The position numbers and the translations under genes are program-made. The notes below the pieces were generated by a model that did not search any database, was not told the DNA's origin, and was given only the letters and a program-made list of their open reading frames with translations. Positions 53,385-63,703 of a DNA stretch of 64,000 bases are shown piece by piece. This stretch comes from Bacteroidaceae bacterium (GTDB lineage: Bacteria; Bacteroidota; Bacteroidia; Bacteroidales; Bacteroidaceae). The stretch is from NCBI GenBank assembly GCA_017645305.1, contig JAGCPD010000065.1, forward strand, positions 1 through 64,000. The letters run 5' to 3'. Position 1 is the stretch's first letter; each line of letters starts with the position of its first letter.

Positions 53385-56300
53385 TTAGAATCCGACGGTT
53401 AATGTGCAAGTGAATGACCTGTAGCGTGGAGTCTTCTCATTGTCGATTGCACAATCGAAGCCTCCAGGAGATACTTCAGGATCTACGCCCGTATATCTTG
53501 ACCATACGAAGGGGTTGTTAATGGATGCATGTAACTTAAAGGTTTTGAGGCCACACTTCTTCATAAACGGCCACTCCTTCGGATCAAAGTCGTAACTTAA
53601 CTGAACATATTGCAAGCGCAGATAGTTTCCTTCCTCGATGTAGCGGTCACTCATCATGGAGTTGTAGGTCTTGTAACCTGTTCCCCAGGAGTTAAGGGCA
53701 CGTGGAATCGTGGTCTCATCGCCATTCTTACGCCAGCGCCATGTGGTTGCGTAGCTCTGGTTGTAGTTGTTGTACATACTCTCGTAGTTCAGACGGGCGA
53801 AGTTGAAAATCATGTTTCCTAAACGGAAGTTGAAGTTTGCGTTAAGAGACCATTTTCCGTAGTAGAGGTTGATACCGAAACCTCCGTTACACTTGGGGTT
53901 GGAGTTGCCAAGATAGACCATGTCATAACGGTCAATCTGACCATCGTGGTTGATATCCTCATAAATGGCATCACCACCGCCGAATTTTTTGCGGTAACCC
54001 TCGTTGTAGCAGTAGTACATGGGCAGGGGCTCACCCTTGGCATTGGTAAGCATGTTGCCGTCTGCATCGTATGCAATAGGACAGGTGGAAATCTCACCGC
54101 GACGGGCTGCTGCGGCTGCTGTGTTGATTCGGTAGTCCTTAACCCATACATTGTTCTCCGCATCGATACATTTGTAGTGCCAACCGTCACCGGCAGCCCT
54201 TGCTTCATCGACGGAAGTAGAGTTGCGATACTTGGTCTTGCCATCTACATCCACGTATGGAATACTCTCGGCGTAGCCATAGGCGCTCCATGCCTTGGTA
54301 GTGTATCCGTTGTGGTCGTAGTCGTACTTATAGACACCTAAGTAGCGAAGACCGTAGAACGAACCCAGGGCGTTTCCAATCTGTACACGTCTGTTTTTCT
54401 TGACAGCATCCAAATCACCTGCCACGTTCCCCGGCTGATAGGTGTCCGAACCATTCAGGTTTTCAAGCAGGAGGGGATCCATCTCCTCTACCTCGTTGAA
54501 GTTCTGAGCCAGGTTTCCGCGCAGCTTCATGGAGAATTTGCCAATCTTACAGATTTTACCGGTATTGAAGTTGATTTCCCAACCCTTGTTACGCATGGTA
54601 CCACCGTTTACAGTTCCCAGACTGCTGAAACCGTTGGCACTGGAGATGCGCAGGCTGTGCATGATAAGGTCTGTGGTCTTGTGGTCGTAGATTTCTCCGT
54701 CGAAGTTAAGCATACCGTTGAAGAGTTCCAGGTTGAAACCGAAGTTCAGCTTCTGCACCTTCTCCCAACGCAGGCTGGTAAGAGAAAGATTCTCGGGTAC
54801 AATTACCTGATGGCCAAGGTATGTGCCGTCGTTCTTGTACTTGTTGTACTGGTCGCTACCGCTTCCGCTGGTGTTACCTACAATACCCCAGCTGACACGG
54901 AGAGCCAGCATCTGCAGCCATTTCTTACTCCAGTCCATCCACTTCTCGTCGCTGATATTCCAACGGCCGGCAGCAGAAGGGAATACTCCATACTTGTGAC
55001 CGGAACCGAAACTGGTACTACCGTCTATACGTACAGAGGTGTCAAGGTTATACTTACTCTTGTAAGAATAGTGGGCATTAAAGTAGAAATGCTGGCTGCG
55101 CCATTCGCTTGTACCGGCTTTTGCATTTCTTAGCAATGCGATGACGGTAGGATCGGTAATGCCGTCCGGAACGTTCCACAATCCCAGTTCCTGTGAACTG
55201 CCGCTACCTGTAACCATCTCGAAACGTGCTAATGCGCTGAGGCTGTGATTCTTGTTGGGGAATGCCGAGTAGAAGCGCAAATCGTGGCGGGTTGAGAACT
55301 GCAGCGACTTGGCCTCGTCGTTACTTACATAGTTACGCTCGTTGGAGGTAAGCTTAGCAGCGTTGTCGCCACCCCATACCCAGTCCATGTTCTTCAACTC
55401 GCTGGGGCAGTAGTAGTCGTTACTGGTATTGAACACCTGGAGCTCAACATCGCCGACATAGTCCAGACGATAGTGGTTGGAGTCCTTGCCGAGCAGTTTG
55501 TACTCGATGCTGAACTGGGGCTTCAGGTTGTACTGCTTCATCTTCCACCATGCCAGCATGGCACGTGCCACGGGGTTGCCGTTAACGAACATATCACGCA
55601 GATAGTATGAGGTATGCAAACCGTCATTGGCGATCTCTTTGGTGTCGTTTGTGTAGAAGACAGCAGCCAACGGCAACATGTTAAAGTAATTGCCGGTGAG
55701 GTCACCGTTAGAGTCGTGCTCCATCACGCTCATGTTAGGCATTGCCTTGTAAGCACGGTCCAGGATATCGTTTCCATAGTTCTTGTTGTTGGTATAGAAA
55801 CCCAAGTCAATGGTAGAACTGAACTTGATGCGGTCACTCACCCAGTAGTCCAACGCTGTATTGGTGGTGAAGCGGTTCATGGTCTGACCGATGATGGTAC
55901 CGGTACTCTTATCGAAGTTGGCACTGATACGGAAGGTTGCCTTCTCGCCACCACCGTTAAGGTTGATAGAGAACCTGTGCTCCTGTCCGAATTGCTTAAC
56001 TTCCTTTACCCAGTCGGTATTCTTATTGTAATTGTAGTAGATGTTGGGGTGGGAGCGGTCGTAGTCCAACTCATAGAGTCCCCTCTCGCTGGTAGGCTGT
56101 TGGCGAGGATTGTAGTAAGACTCCTTCATGTACATGGTGTAACCGTCTCCATCCAGCATCTTGTAGCCTTCGGGCTGCCAGGTACCAGTGAACTTGTATG
56201 TAAAGTTTACACGTGTCTTACCGCGCTTACCACGCTTGGTCTTGATTTCGATAACACCGGAAGCACCCTTCATACCCCACTTGGCTGTGGAAGCAGCATC

Positions 56301-57008
56301 CTTCAGGACGACGATGCTTTCGATATCTTCGGGATTCACGCTCAAAAGGGTAGAGAACTGCTCTTCGTTATCGTAATCCTCGAAATTCTCGTTCTTGTAC
56401 TCGTCGGGTATTTCAAAGATGTGGTCGTTCAATACAATCAACGGCTGTTTGTTTCCGTTAATGGTGGTAATACCACGCAGACGCATGGTGGTACCGGAAC
56501 CAAGGTTTCCAGAGTTTTGCACGATGTCAAGACCTGCAATCTGACCCTGCAGTGCCTGGTCAACGGACTCGAAGGCAAGACCTTCCATATCCTCCATGTT
56601 GAATTTCTGAACAGCACCGGAATACTCGCGGGCAGGAATATCCAAACCTGTGGTGGGGGCTGACTTCTTTGCTACAACATCGACAGTCTTCAGGTCCTTG
56701 GTGTTGTCCTGAAGCGTTACCTTATAGACGTTCTTTCCGCCAAGTTTTGTAACAAAGGGCTTGTAGCCAATATAAGAAATGGTAAGGGTATTGTTGGGGT
56801 CCTTGATATTCATGGTAAAGTTACCATTCATATCGGTGATGGTCTGACTGACAATACGATTGTTCTTGTCTTTTTCCACGACGTTGGCACCGATGATGAC
56901 GTCGATGTCATCAGATACAGTACCGGAGATACGCCGTTGCTGTGCGCTTACGGGCAATGCTATCAGGGCTATCACCCATAGCAATATAAGCTTTGTTATT
57001 TTATTCAT
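53385..57008 (-). CDS. SusC/RagA-type TonB-dependent receptor, first pair
   Basis: The 1207-residue product has a signal peptide (LILLWVIALIALPVSAQ), a carboxypeptidase-like domain (RISGTVSDDIDVIIGANVV), the plug with MRLRGITTINGNKQPLIVLND and the hallmark VLKDAASTAKWGMKGASGVIEIKTKRGK, and a barrel ending RYRSFTCTLTVGF. KWGMKG replaces the common IYGARG type. It follows FAS1 protein A by 12 bases and precedes its SusD by 12. The second SusC of the operon differs in length and N-terminus, so the two pairs are not a recent duplication. Confidence 0.94.
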   Translation of the reverse strand: MNKITKLILLWVIALIALPVSAQQRRISGTVSDDIDVIIGANVVEKDKNNRIVSQTITDMNGNFTMNIKDPNNTLTISYIGYKPFVTKLGGKNVYKVTLQDNTKDLKTVDVVAKKSAPTTGLDIPAREYSGAVQKFNMEDMEGLAFESVDQALQGQIAGLDIVQNSGNLGSGTTMRLRGITTINGNKQPLIVLNDHIFEIPDEYKNENFEDYDNEEQFSTLLSVNPEDIESIVVLKDAASTAKWGMKGASGVIEIKTKRGKRGKTRVNFTYKFTGTWQPEGYKMLDGDGYTMYMKESYYNPRQQPTSERGLYELDYDRSHPNIYYNYNKNTDWVKEVKQFGQEHRFSINLNGGGEKATFRISANFDKSTGTIIGQTMNRFTTNTALDYWVSDRIKFSSTIDLGFYTNNKNYGNDILDRAYKAMPNMSVMEHDSNGDLTGNYFNMLPLAAVFYTNDTKEIANDGLHTSYYLRDMFVNGNPVARAMLAWWKMKQYNLKPQFSIEYKLLGKDSNHYRLDYVGDVELQVFNTSNDYYCPSELKNMDWVWGGDNAAKLTSNERNYVSNDEAKSLQFSTRHDLRFYSAFPNKNHSLSALARFEMVTGSGSSQELGLWNVPDGITDPTVIALLRNAKAGTSEWRSQHFYFNAHYSYKSKYNLDTSVRIDGSTSFGSGHKYGVFPSAAGRWNISDEKWMDWSKKWLQMLALRVSWGIVGNTSGSGSDQYNKYKNDGTYLGHQVIVPENLSLTSLRWEKVQKLNFGFNLELFNGMLNFDGEIYDHKTTDLIMHSLRISSANGFSSLGTVNGGTMRNKGWEINFNTGKICKIGKFSMKLRGNLAQNFNEVEEMDPLLLENLNGSDTYQPGNVAGDLDAVKKNRRVQIGNALGSFYGLRYLGVYKYDYDHNGYTTKAWSAYGYAESIPYVDVDGKTKYRNSTSVDEARAAGDGWHYKCIDAENNVWVKDYRINTAAAAARRGEISTCPIAYDADGNMLTNAKGEPLPMYYCYNEGYRKKFGGGDAIYEDINHDGQIDRYDMVYLGNSNPKCNGGFGINLYYGKWSLNANFNFRLGNMIFNFARLNYESMYNNYNQSYATTWRWRKNGDETTIPRALNSWGTGYKTYNSMMSDRYIEEGNYLRLQYVQLSYDFDPKEWPFMKKCGLKTFKLHASINNPFVWSRYTGVDPEVSPGGFDCAIDNEKTPRYRSFTCTLTVGF

Positions 57009-57020
57009 AGTGGTAGTAAA

Positions 57021-60000
57021 TTATTTGATTGCGTATCTCTTCAAATATTTCTTGGCATTCGCTGTGGTGCTCCATGTACTGTCGTGGCGATTGTTGGCTG
57101 GCAACTCGGTGTGGTTAAGGATGCCGTCAATCCTGTGAATTACGGCAGCACTGGAAGCGTCGAGGGTAATACCTGTCATAGCATAGCCACGGGGATTGGA
57201 ATTACATGATACATCGCGCGCGAGTACATTAATATATTTATCATCATCCACGGTAACGGGAATCTTGTTGTTGGGACTCTTCTTATAAGTTACATCATCG
57301 CAAACACGAAGAACTGCCAAGTCACCCTGCCTTACGCGATCAACGTGAATCTTACAGAACAAGCCCGTTTCGTGATCGTAGCTGGATGTTACCATTTCTC
57401 CGTTTGCATCGCTGAGCTCTGATCTGTCAACAAAGACAGAGTTGTCGGCGAAATGATAGCGGATGAAGTTGGTAAGATAGGTAATCTTGGCCTGAATACG
57501 GATACTGTCTTCGTAGGTTTCCAAAGAATCCGTGTATGCGTATTCGCCATTGTCTTCTCTTTCCCATTCTCCTGTTTCCGGATCAATCTTATGCTTGCAG
57601 TGTGAATGATAGTCTTCGTAGATTTCTTCCCATGTGGGCAGACCGTTTTCGATGGCTTCAGCAACAGCTTCGTTCGATGGAACAAAGATGGTATAACGGT
57701 AGTTGTTGAAGAACTGAATGTTGTAGTCGAGACCATTGTCGCCCGTGAAGACACGGAACTTCTTCTTTGCGGCATTCTTCTCGGAGTTGGACAGCTTGGA
57801 AGAAACCAAACCGCAGCCCTCAATCATTGCTTCGTTTTCAGTCGCATCTGCCGTACAGAGATCATAGAAAGCACTGTAAGGGTTCTCTTCCCATGCCTCA
57901 TCGGAATATCCACGGCGATTGTATTTGGCAGTCTCTTTCAGGTCGTCGGTGAAGATACTGTAAACGCTTCGGTAGGTTGGTACCAGAGGAGAGCCCAATA
58001 CGTAGGTGCTACCATTCTTCAGGTTGGGGAAGGGGGCGGTTACCTTACAGCTTCTGACACCGGGTGTTTCGGTTGCCTCAAGGCCAATGCCCTGACGCTC
58101 ATTCTCGAGCTGGAAACCACCCTTGGCAGCAATGATTTTCTTCTCTTCGTCGCGAACCACCTTAATGGCATTTCCGTTTTTAGAAAGGAAGTACTCGTCT
58201 TCTCCGTCGATGGGGTTTGTGCCATCGTGTACAATGGTGTGGCTCTCCAAGATATCCTTCAAACGGTTGAGGACATCCTTCTCGTTGATTTTACCGGCAC
58301 TGCTGACAAGCTTGTCACCTATTGTCCCTACTGTTCCTGGGTTAATTCCATAGGGGTCGATGTATTTGTAGCAGACAGCGCTAACAGCAACTTGACCATC
58401 CTTGACATTCTTGTATGACATCTGGATGACGCGCGGTGTCTGGCTCTTCATACTGGTGGGGTCGTAGTAATAGCCAAGACCCTCGTCGCTGGGCATGAAG
58501 AAGGTAAATCTACTCTGCATGGCCTTGAGGTATGCATAGTAGTTCAAACCCATGTTGTTCTGGTCGTAGATGGCCCAGTTCATAATCTTGTTAGTGGTAC
58601 TGATAAACGCGGGAGCCGTTACGGATGTAAAATCGGCAGGACCATATACTGCGTTCATGATATATACGGCACCATTGCTTGCCAATAGGCAGGTGTCGAT
58701 TTTCTCAATGTCATCGGGATAGAACAACTGTTCCTGAGCATCATCCTTCAGCTTTGTCATCTTGCTGGGAACGGAGCCGACGAATGAGTTCTGCATAATC
58801 AGGTTAATCAGTTTCTCGAGGACTCCCAAAGGAATACAGTCAATCTGCTTGTACAGTTCCTCGTAAGTGGTAGGAATAGTATAAGGAACGGGGTGTATTT
58901 CATTCGGAATCTCATACTCTGTTCCCTCGCGTACATAATATGTTTTTATCAACTGGTTACCTGCAGCATTCATGAAGTAGTCCCAGAGCGATGAGTCATT
59001 GGGAATGAACATGGCAGCCATGTCCCTCTCGCGGTTCTCAGGATGAATGGGGTCTGCATAGAACTCGTTCCATGCGGGGTCGAACTTCAGGGTTTGTGGT
59101 TGGGCACCAGCATAGTCCTTAAGGATTTTCGGCATATCTTCAGAAGTGTAACGCCAGGGATAGTATTTCTTGTATGTTCCCTTGTCACCGGGCTCTGACG
59201 TCAGTGCCCTACCACCTGTGCTTATTTGAGAGAAGTAGCGCATGGTGAAGATTGAATCCTGGAACTCGGGATGCAGGATCTTGTAATCGGTGGTAATACG
59301 GTAGTTGAAGAATGGGGCGCAGAAACGGTCCAGCATGTGACTGAAAATTTTGGTGCGTCCGTTGGTGCGTATGACATCTGCCATGCTTGCCAATGGGCAA
59401 AGCGGCTTCTCGGTCATGTTAACATATCCATTCTGACAAACGATATCCGTGCTATCCAAGTGTGCATCGTAAATGTGAACATCGCTGGTGATACGCGTGC
59501 GTCCCATAAACTTGGGGAAGTCGTAATCGCTGTTGATGTTGTTCTTGGCCATGTGTTCCTGAGTGAAGTGGAGCATCATGGTAACACTGGAGTCGCTGAT
59601 AATGTAAATTCCCTTTCCTTGGTTTTGCTCGCGGAAACGCTCCCAGTAATCCTTATCTACGGGACTGTAGGTAACGGGCAGTGCATCAGATGGAATATAG
59701 GTGATAGAGTCGGTCTTTGACACATCAGTAAAGCGACGCATGTACTCGCCACGGGTTGGTGATTCGTTGTCGTTCTTTGCTTCACTGCTTGCCAGGTTTT
59801 CCATAACTATGGCATTGTTGAGCATGCTGGTGTGAATGAGCAGTTTCTTCTGTGCTACACTCAGCTTCTCGTAGGATGTGGCATAATGCCAAGGATCGCT
59901 TTCTGGCAGCGTTGCATTCTTTTTAAAGAACGCCTCCCACGCAGCGTCGTCTGCAACAAAAACAGTCTTAGAACCTGTTCGGCTCAACTCTTCTGTAAGC

Positions 60001-60230
60001 GGGCGCGCGTTAGCAGGGTTAACGTCCTTGTCGGCAAGCAATCTCAAATACGTGGTGAAATTGCCAGACTTTTCAAGGCTTTCGTAGATGCTTTCGTTCA
60101 GCCAGTCAGGCTTCGAGTCGTCCAACACGAAGTCGTCTGAACAAGCATACATTAGCCCGCAAGCTGCCATTAGGCATATCATACGGGATGATTGCCTACT
60201 CCATTTGCTTAAACGGTTTGTCATACGCAT
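57021..60230 (-). CDS. FAS1-domain lipoprotein A (four modules) heading the SusCD operon
   Basis: Lipoprotein of 1069 residues (lipobox LMYAC). Four fasciclin-like modules are suggested by the motif [VIF]-F-[VIM]-x-[SND]-[DN]: KTVFVADDAAWEAFF (about 94), AMFIPNDSSLWDYF (about 411), FTFFMPSDEGLGYYY (about 583) and YTIFVPSNEAVAEAI (about 860), and by a closing AAVIHRIDGILNHTE. It lacks the C-terminal beta-sandwich of the other two FAS1 proteins in the window. It is first in the operon, with promoter box TAAATTTG about 75 bases upstream. A surface adhesion or ligand-capture role is inferred from the fold and position; the ligand is not known. Confidence 0.83.
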   Translation of the reverse strand: MRMTNRLSKWSRQSSRMICLMAACGLMYACSDDFVLDDSKPDWLNESIYESLEKSGNFTTYLRLLADKDVNPANARPLTEELSRTGSKTVFVADDAAWEAFFKKNATLPESDPWHYATSYEKLSVAQKKLLIHTSMLNNAIVMENLASSEAKNDNESPTRGEYMRRFTDVSKTDSITYIPSDALPVTYSPVDKDYWERFREQNQGKGIYIISDSSVTMMLHFTQEHMAKNNINSDYDFPKFMGRTRITSDVHIYDAHLDSTDIVCQNGYVNMTEKPLCPLASMADVIRTNGRTKIFSHMLDRFCAPFFNYRITTDYKILHPEFQDSIFTMRYFSQISTGGRALTSEPGDKGTYKKYYPWRYTSEDMPKILKDYAGAQPQTLKFDPAWNEFYADPIHPENRERDMAAMFIPNDSSLWDYFMNAAGNQLIKTYYVREGTEYEIPNEIHPVPYTIPTTYEELYKQIDCIPLGVLEKLINLIMQNSFVGSVPSKMTKLKDDAQEQLFYPDDIEKIDTCLLASNGAVYIMNAVYGPADFTSVTAPAFISTTNKIMNWAIYDQNNMGLNYYAYLKAMQSRFTFFMPSDEGLGYYYDPTSMKSQTPRVIQMSYKNVKDGQVAVSAVCYKYIDPYGINPGTVGTIGDKLVSSAGKINEKDVLNRLKDILESHTIVHDGTNPIDGEDEYFLSKNGNAIKVVRDEEKKIIAAKGGFQLENERQGIGLEATETPGVRSCKVTAPFPNLKNGSTYVLGSPLVPTYRSVYSIFTDDLKETAKYNRRGYSDEAWEENPYSAFYDLCTADATENEAMIEGCGLVSSKLSNSEKNAAKKKFRVFTGDNGLDYNIQFFNNYRYTIFVPSNEAVAEAIENGLPTWEEIYEDYHSHCKHKIDPETGEWEREDNGEYAYTDSLETYEDSIRIQAKITYLTNFIRYHFADNSVFVDRSELSDANGEMVTSSYDHETGLFCKIHVDRVRQGDLAVLRVCDDVTYKKSPNNKIPVTVDDDKYINVLARDVSCNSNPRGYAMTGITLDASSAAVIHRIDGILNHTELPANNRHDSTWSTTANAKKYLKRYAIK

Positions 60231-60279
60231 TTTTGTGTTATTTTAGTTTAAATTATTTATGTTTCTAAGTCACTTTTTT

Positions 60280-60294
60280 GCACATTTTATGTGC
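60280..60294. promoter_or_regulatory. Hairpin in the leader of the FAS1/SusCD operon
   Basis: A perfect 6-bp stem (GCACAT/ATGTGC) with a TTT loop lies in the transcribed leader between the -7 box and the first ATG. In the mRNA it is followed by an A run, so it is not a terminator. Confidence 0.45.
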
Positions 60295-60303
60295 TTAACA
60301 GAG

Positions 60304-60311
60304 CAAATTTA
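60304..60311 (-). promoter_or_regulatory. Promoter -7 box of the FAS1/SusCD operon
   Basis: TAAATTTG on the minus strand fits TAnnTTTG; leader about 68 bases. No good -33 TTTG is seen. It is the only promoter-like box before the 17-kb operon. Confidence 0.6.
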
Positions 60312-60393
60312 CGTTTTTTTACTGAAACCCCGTAAGGGAAGTGCCCTTTCACGCCTAAATTTAAGACTAATTAACAAATCGGAAGCCTCTCTG

Positions 60394-62805
60394 TTACTCT
60401 TCTGTCGTCAATACTTCTGTTTGTGTGTCATTATTGCCGTTATCGGGCAAGGTGTTTTCGGCAGGGTAATCAGTGGATTCGTATCCGGTGGAAAAACTGC
60501 TGTCCGGTGTTTCCACGGATTCACCGCCTACCCATAGTTTACGGTCAATGTCCTTGGGTTCGGAAAACTTGACCCTGTACTTGCTGAATCTGTCATCGTG
60601 CAGTACTTTCCTGATAAAGTCTCCGAATATTGGCAGAGCGGCTTTTCCTCCCTGTCCGAGGGCTCCTGTCCGGAAATGTATGCAGGGAAATTCCCCCCCG
60701 ACCCATACGCCGCCTACCAGTTTAGGGGTAACACCTACGTACCATGCGTCAGCGTGGTTATTGCTGGTTCCTGTCTTACCGCCGAAGTCCGTTGCCTGCG
60801 TAAGGCCGCCGATATATTCCCACATGGCTGCCGAGGTGCCGTGAAGTCCGCTTCGGAGCATTACTTGCATAAGAAAGGCTGATTTATAGGGAATTGCCTG
60901 TTTCTCGTGCCTTGTCGCCTTGTAAATAATATTTCCGTCACGGTCTTCTATGCGCGAAATCAAAATAGGAATATTGTATTTGCCGTCATTGACAACGGTA
61001 CAATAGCTGTTAGTAAGTTCCAGCAAATCGACGACACTGCTTCCCAAGCACAAGGACTTGTTTTCCTGCAAGGGTGTCTTAATGCCCATGCTGTAAGCCG
61101 TGTTTATGATATTCTTCACGCCGACTTCGAGTCCTACTGATACGGCGACGCTGTTTATACTGCTTGCAAACGCTCTTTTCAGGGTCATCTCCGAGTTGGA
61201 GTATGTTCCGTCTGCATTATGGGGAACCCATGCTTTTTCTTCTCCAGGCTCTCTGTACTCTATTCTGGTGTCCATTCTGCGGCTGAGTGGCGAAAGCCCC
61301 TGGTTCATGGCTTCTGTGTAAACGAAGAGCTTAAAAGTGGAGCCCGGCTGGTGTCTGGCTGTCACATTGTCAAAGTTCCAGGCGTCGTAGTCAATATCGC
61401 CTATCCACGCTTTTACTTCCCGCGTATCGGGTTCCATGGCGATAAATCCGCAGTGCATGAATCTGACCATGTAACGTATGGAATCCATCGTACTCAACTC
61501 TTTGACGGCAGGGCCGTCGTAAGTAAAGACTTTTACGGGGTGGGGAAGATTCAAGTAGTAGTCTATAGAGTCCTTGTTGTCAGAATATTTCTTCTTTAAT
61601 CTTTTGTATTCCGGTGTTTTCCTGGCAATGTTTTCTATGAAGTCTGGAATCACGCGGTGTTTGCTGTCCTGCCAGGGGGGCGTGCTTCCCCAATGTGCAT
61701 AAAACTGCCCCTGGAGTGACTGCATTTTCTTCCGGACGGCTTCTTCTGCGTATTGTTGCAGCCGTGTGTCTAACGTCGTATAAATCTTTAATCCGTCAGA
61801 AAAGAGATTCAGTTTGTTTCCCGAATCATAACCCGGTACTTCGCCAAGCTCGCAAAGCATGTCAAGATAGCCTATCAGTTCGTCTCGGAAATAAGGCGCC
61901 AATTCATTTGGTGACTTTTCACTGCTTTTCTGCGCTAACTCGATGGGAAGTGACTTCAGGGAATCCAGTTGGCTGTAATTGGCAAGATTGCCGTTTATAA
62001 CTATATGGTTGTGGTTAAAGACGACATCGAGAACCGTATTACGGCGTTCGATGCTGTTCTTCGGGTTGGTTTTAGGGTTGTATATGCTGGTAGCTTTCAG
62101 CAAGCCGGTTAATGTGGCAGCTTGTTCGTATGTGAGACGGTCTGGGGTGGTGTTAAAGTATTTGGCGGAGGCTGTCTTGATTCCAAAGGAGTTGCACCCA
62201 AAATCAACGGTGTTGAGATACATTGTCAGGATTTGCTCTTTGCTGAAAATTATCTCCAGTTTTGTGGCAACAATCCATTCCTTCGCCTTCATTACCAGGA
62301 TGTTGATTCCGGGAACCTTTGCTAAAAGGCCGGCACGGTGTTTGGTACGTACGCGGAACATGTTCTTTGCTAACTGTTGTGTGATGGTACTTGCTCCGCG
62401 TGCGTGTCCCGAGAAGATGTCCTTGACAGCAGCAAAAAGTCCTTCGAAATCGATGCCATGGTGATGATAGAATCTTTCGTCTTCCGTATCTATCAGGGTT
62501 CGTATCAGAATGGGAGATATCTCTTCGTATTCAACAGCCGTCCTGTCTTCGTCGTAATACCTTCCTATCAGTTTTCCGTCTGCACTATATACTTCTGAAG
62601 CTTCACTGACGGTAGGGTTCTTAATGTCGGCAAAGCTTGGCGTGCTTCCGAAAAGATTGAAAAGATTAAAATCTATGGCAATAAACAGAAATATAATTGA
62701 CAGAAATACGGTGCATGTCCAGGCGACAATTTTTTTATACCAGGGACCAGTGTAAAGTTTTTTCAACATTCCCCTGAGTGTTGTCCAAGCGGTTTTGACG
62801 TTCAT
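60394..62805 (-). CDS. Class A penicillin-binding protein (PBP1A-like)
   Basis: Bifunctional peptidoglycan glycosyltransferase/transpeptidase of the inner membrane. One membrane segment (about 26-45) is followed by the GT51 domain with TEDERFYHHHGID (catalytic Glu), GASTITQQLAKNMF and TMYLNTVDFG, and the transpeptidase domain with SxxK in GSTFKLF (about 483), SxN in SSINSVAV and KTGTSNN (about 677). The C-terminal 60 residues are acidic and Ser/Thr-rich. The ATG at 62805 follows the miaA stop by 4 bases; an ATG at 62826 would overlap miaA. Length 803 residues, normal. Cotranscribed with miaA. Confidence 0.95.
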   Translation of the reverse strand: MNVKTAWTTLRGMLKKLYTGPWYKKIVAWTCTVFLSIIFLFIAIDFNLFNLFGSTPSFADIKNPTVSEASEVYSADGKLIGRYYDEDRTAVEYEEISPILIRTLIDTEDERFYHHHGIDFEGLFAAVKDIFSGHARGASTITQQLAKNMFRVRTKHRAGLLAKVPGINILVMKAKEWIVATKLEIIFSKEQILTMYLNTVDFGCNSFGIKTASAKYFNTTPDRLTYEQAATLTGLLKATSIYNPKTNPKNSIERRNTVLDVVFNHNHIVINGNLANYSQLDSLKSLPIELAQKSSEKSPNELAPYFRDELIGYLDMLCELGEVPGYDSGNKLNLFSDGLKIYTTLDTRLQQYAEEAVRKKMQSLQGQFYAHWGSTPPWQDSKHRVIPDFIENIARKTPEYKRLKKKYSDNKDSIDYYLNLPHPVKVFTYDGPAVKELSTMDSIRYMVRFMHCGFIAMEPDTREVKAWIGDIDYDAWNFDNVTARHQPGSTFKLFVYTEAMNQGLSPLSRRMDTRIEYREPGEEKAWVPHNADGTYSNSEMTLKRAFASSINSVAVSVGLEVGVKNIINTAYSMGIKTPLQENKSLCLGSSVVDLLELTNSYCTVVNDGKYNIPILISRIEDRDGNIIYKATRHEKQAIPYKSAFLMQVMLRSGLHGTSAAMWEYIGGLTQATDFGGKTGTSNNHADAWYVGVTPKLVGGVWVGGEFPCIHFRTGALGQGGKAALPIFGDFIRKVLHDDRFSKYRVKFSEPKDIDRKLWVGGESVETPDSSFSTGYESTDYPAENTLPDNGNNDTQTEVLTTEE

Positions 62806-62809
62806 AGTA

Positions 62810-63703
62810 CTATATGTTTTCTGCAATTAAGTTCAGTATTTCTTTTTCATTGTCGGCGTCAAACCAGCGGATTCCATTGTCGTGCGCAAACCATGTCATT
62901 TGTTTTTTTGCGTAATCCCTGGTGTTTTTTTTGATTTTTTCTGTTGCAAGTTCCAGATTCCACACGCCGTCGAAATAATTGAAAAGTTCTTTGTACCCTA
63001 CGGTGTTTAAAGCGTTCAGGTGTCGGTAAGGGTAGAGGCTCCTTGCTTCTTCGAGTAATCCTTTTTCCATCATCATGTCCACTCGTTTGTTAATCCTGCC
63101 GAAGAGGTCGTCCCTTTCTCTTTTCAGGCCTATTTTGATAATCTGAAAGGGGCGTTCATTTTTTTTGCGGACGCGGAAGGATGAGTAGGTTTTTCCGGAA
63201 GTATAGCAAACTTCAAGTGCATGAATGATTCTTTTTGGATTTTTAAGGTCAACTGTCCTGTAGTATGCTGGGTCAAGCAAACGGAGTTCGTTCCTTAAAG
63301 GTTCCAATCCTTGGACCTGAAGTCTTTCTTTCAGTTCCTCCCGAATCTCCGGATCTATGCTTGGTATGTCATCAATGCCATTGCATACGGCATCGATGTA
63401 CATCATGCTTCCGCCGGAAAGGAGCAGGTTGTCATGTGAATGCTGTAGCTGGCTGGTAAGTTGAAGAACATCCTCTTCATATTGGGCTGCACTATAGTAT
63501 TCCTGGAGTTCTAAAATCTTTACAAAATAATGTGTAACTTCGCTGAGCTGTTCCACTGTCGGAGCGGCTGTGCCAATGCACATGTCCTTGTATATCTGCC
63601 GGCTGTCGCAGTTGATGACGGGGCTGCCCAGCAATTTAGCTATTTTAAGAGACAAGGAGGTTTTCCCAACAGCTGTCGGACCTAAGAGGACAAAGAGTTT
63701 CAT
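62810..63703 (-). CDS. miaA: tRNA dimethylallyltransferase
   Basis: MiaA adds a dimethylallyl group to N6 of adenosine 37 in tRNAs reading U-initial codons. The 297-residue product has the P-loop [13 protein letters not shown] (6-18), [12 protein letters not shown] with the base-pair-recognising Asp, [19 protein letters not shown], and [29 protein letters not shown] near the C-terminus is also typical. The ATG overlaps the stop of the upstream gene (ATGA). Confidence 0.95.
   Translation of the reverse strand: MKLFVLLGPTAVGKTSLSLKIAKLLGSPVINCDSRQIYKDMCIGTAAPTVEQLSEVTHYFVKILELQEYYSAAQYEEDVLQLTSQLQHSHDNLLLSGGSMMYIDAVCNGIDDIPSIDPEIREELKERLQVQGLEPLRNELRLLDPAYYRTVDLKNPKRIIHALEVCYTSGKTYSSFRVRKKNERPFQIIKIGLKRERDDLFGRINKRVDMMMEKGLLEEARSLYPYRHLNALNTVGYKELFNYFDGVWNLELATEKIKKNTRDYAKKQMTWFAHDNGIRWFDADNEKEILNLIAENI

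Noticed and set aside
55614..56663. 349-codon frame opposite the first SusC
   Set aside because: Antisense shadow with low-complexity Val/Gly content and no motif.
57606..58418. 270-codon frame opposite FAS1 protein A
   Set aside because: Antisense shadow; the minus-strand gene has signal peptide and FAS1 motifs.
43490..60230. Classical polysaccharide utilisation locus
   Set aside because: No glycoside hydrolase, lyase, esterase or sulfatase is present in or next to the operon, so a glycan substrate cannot be claimed.
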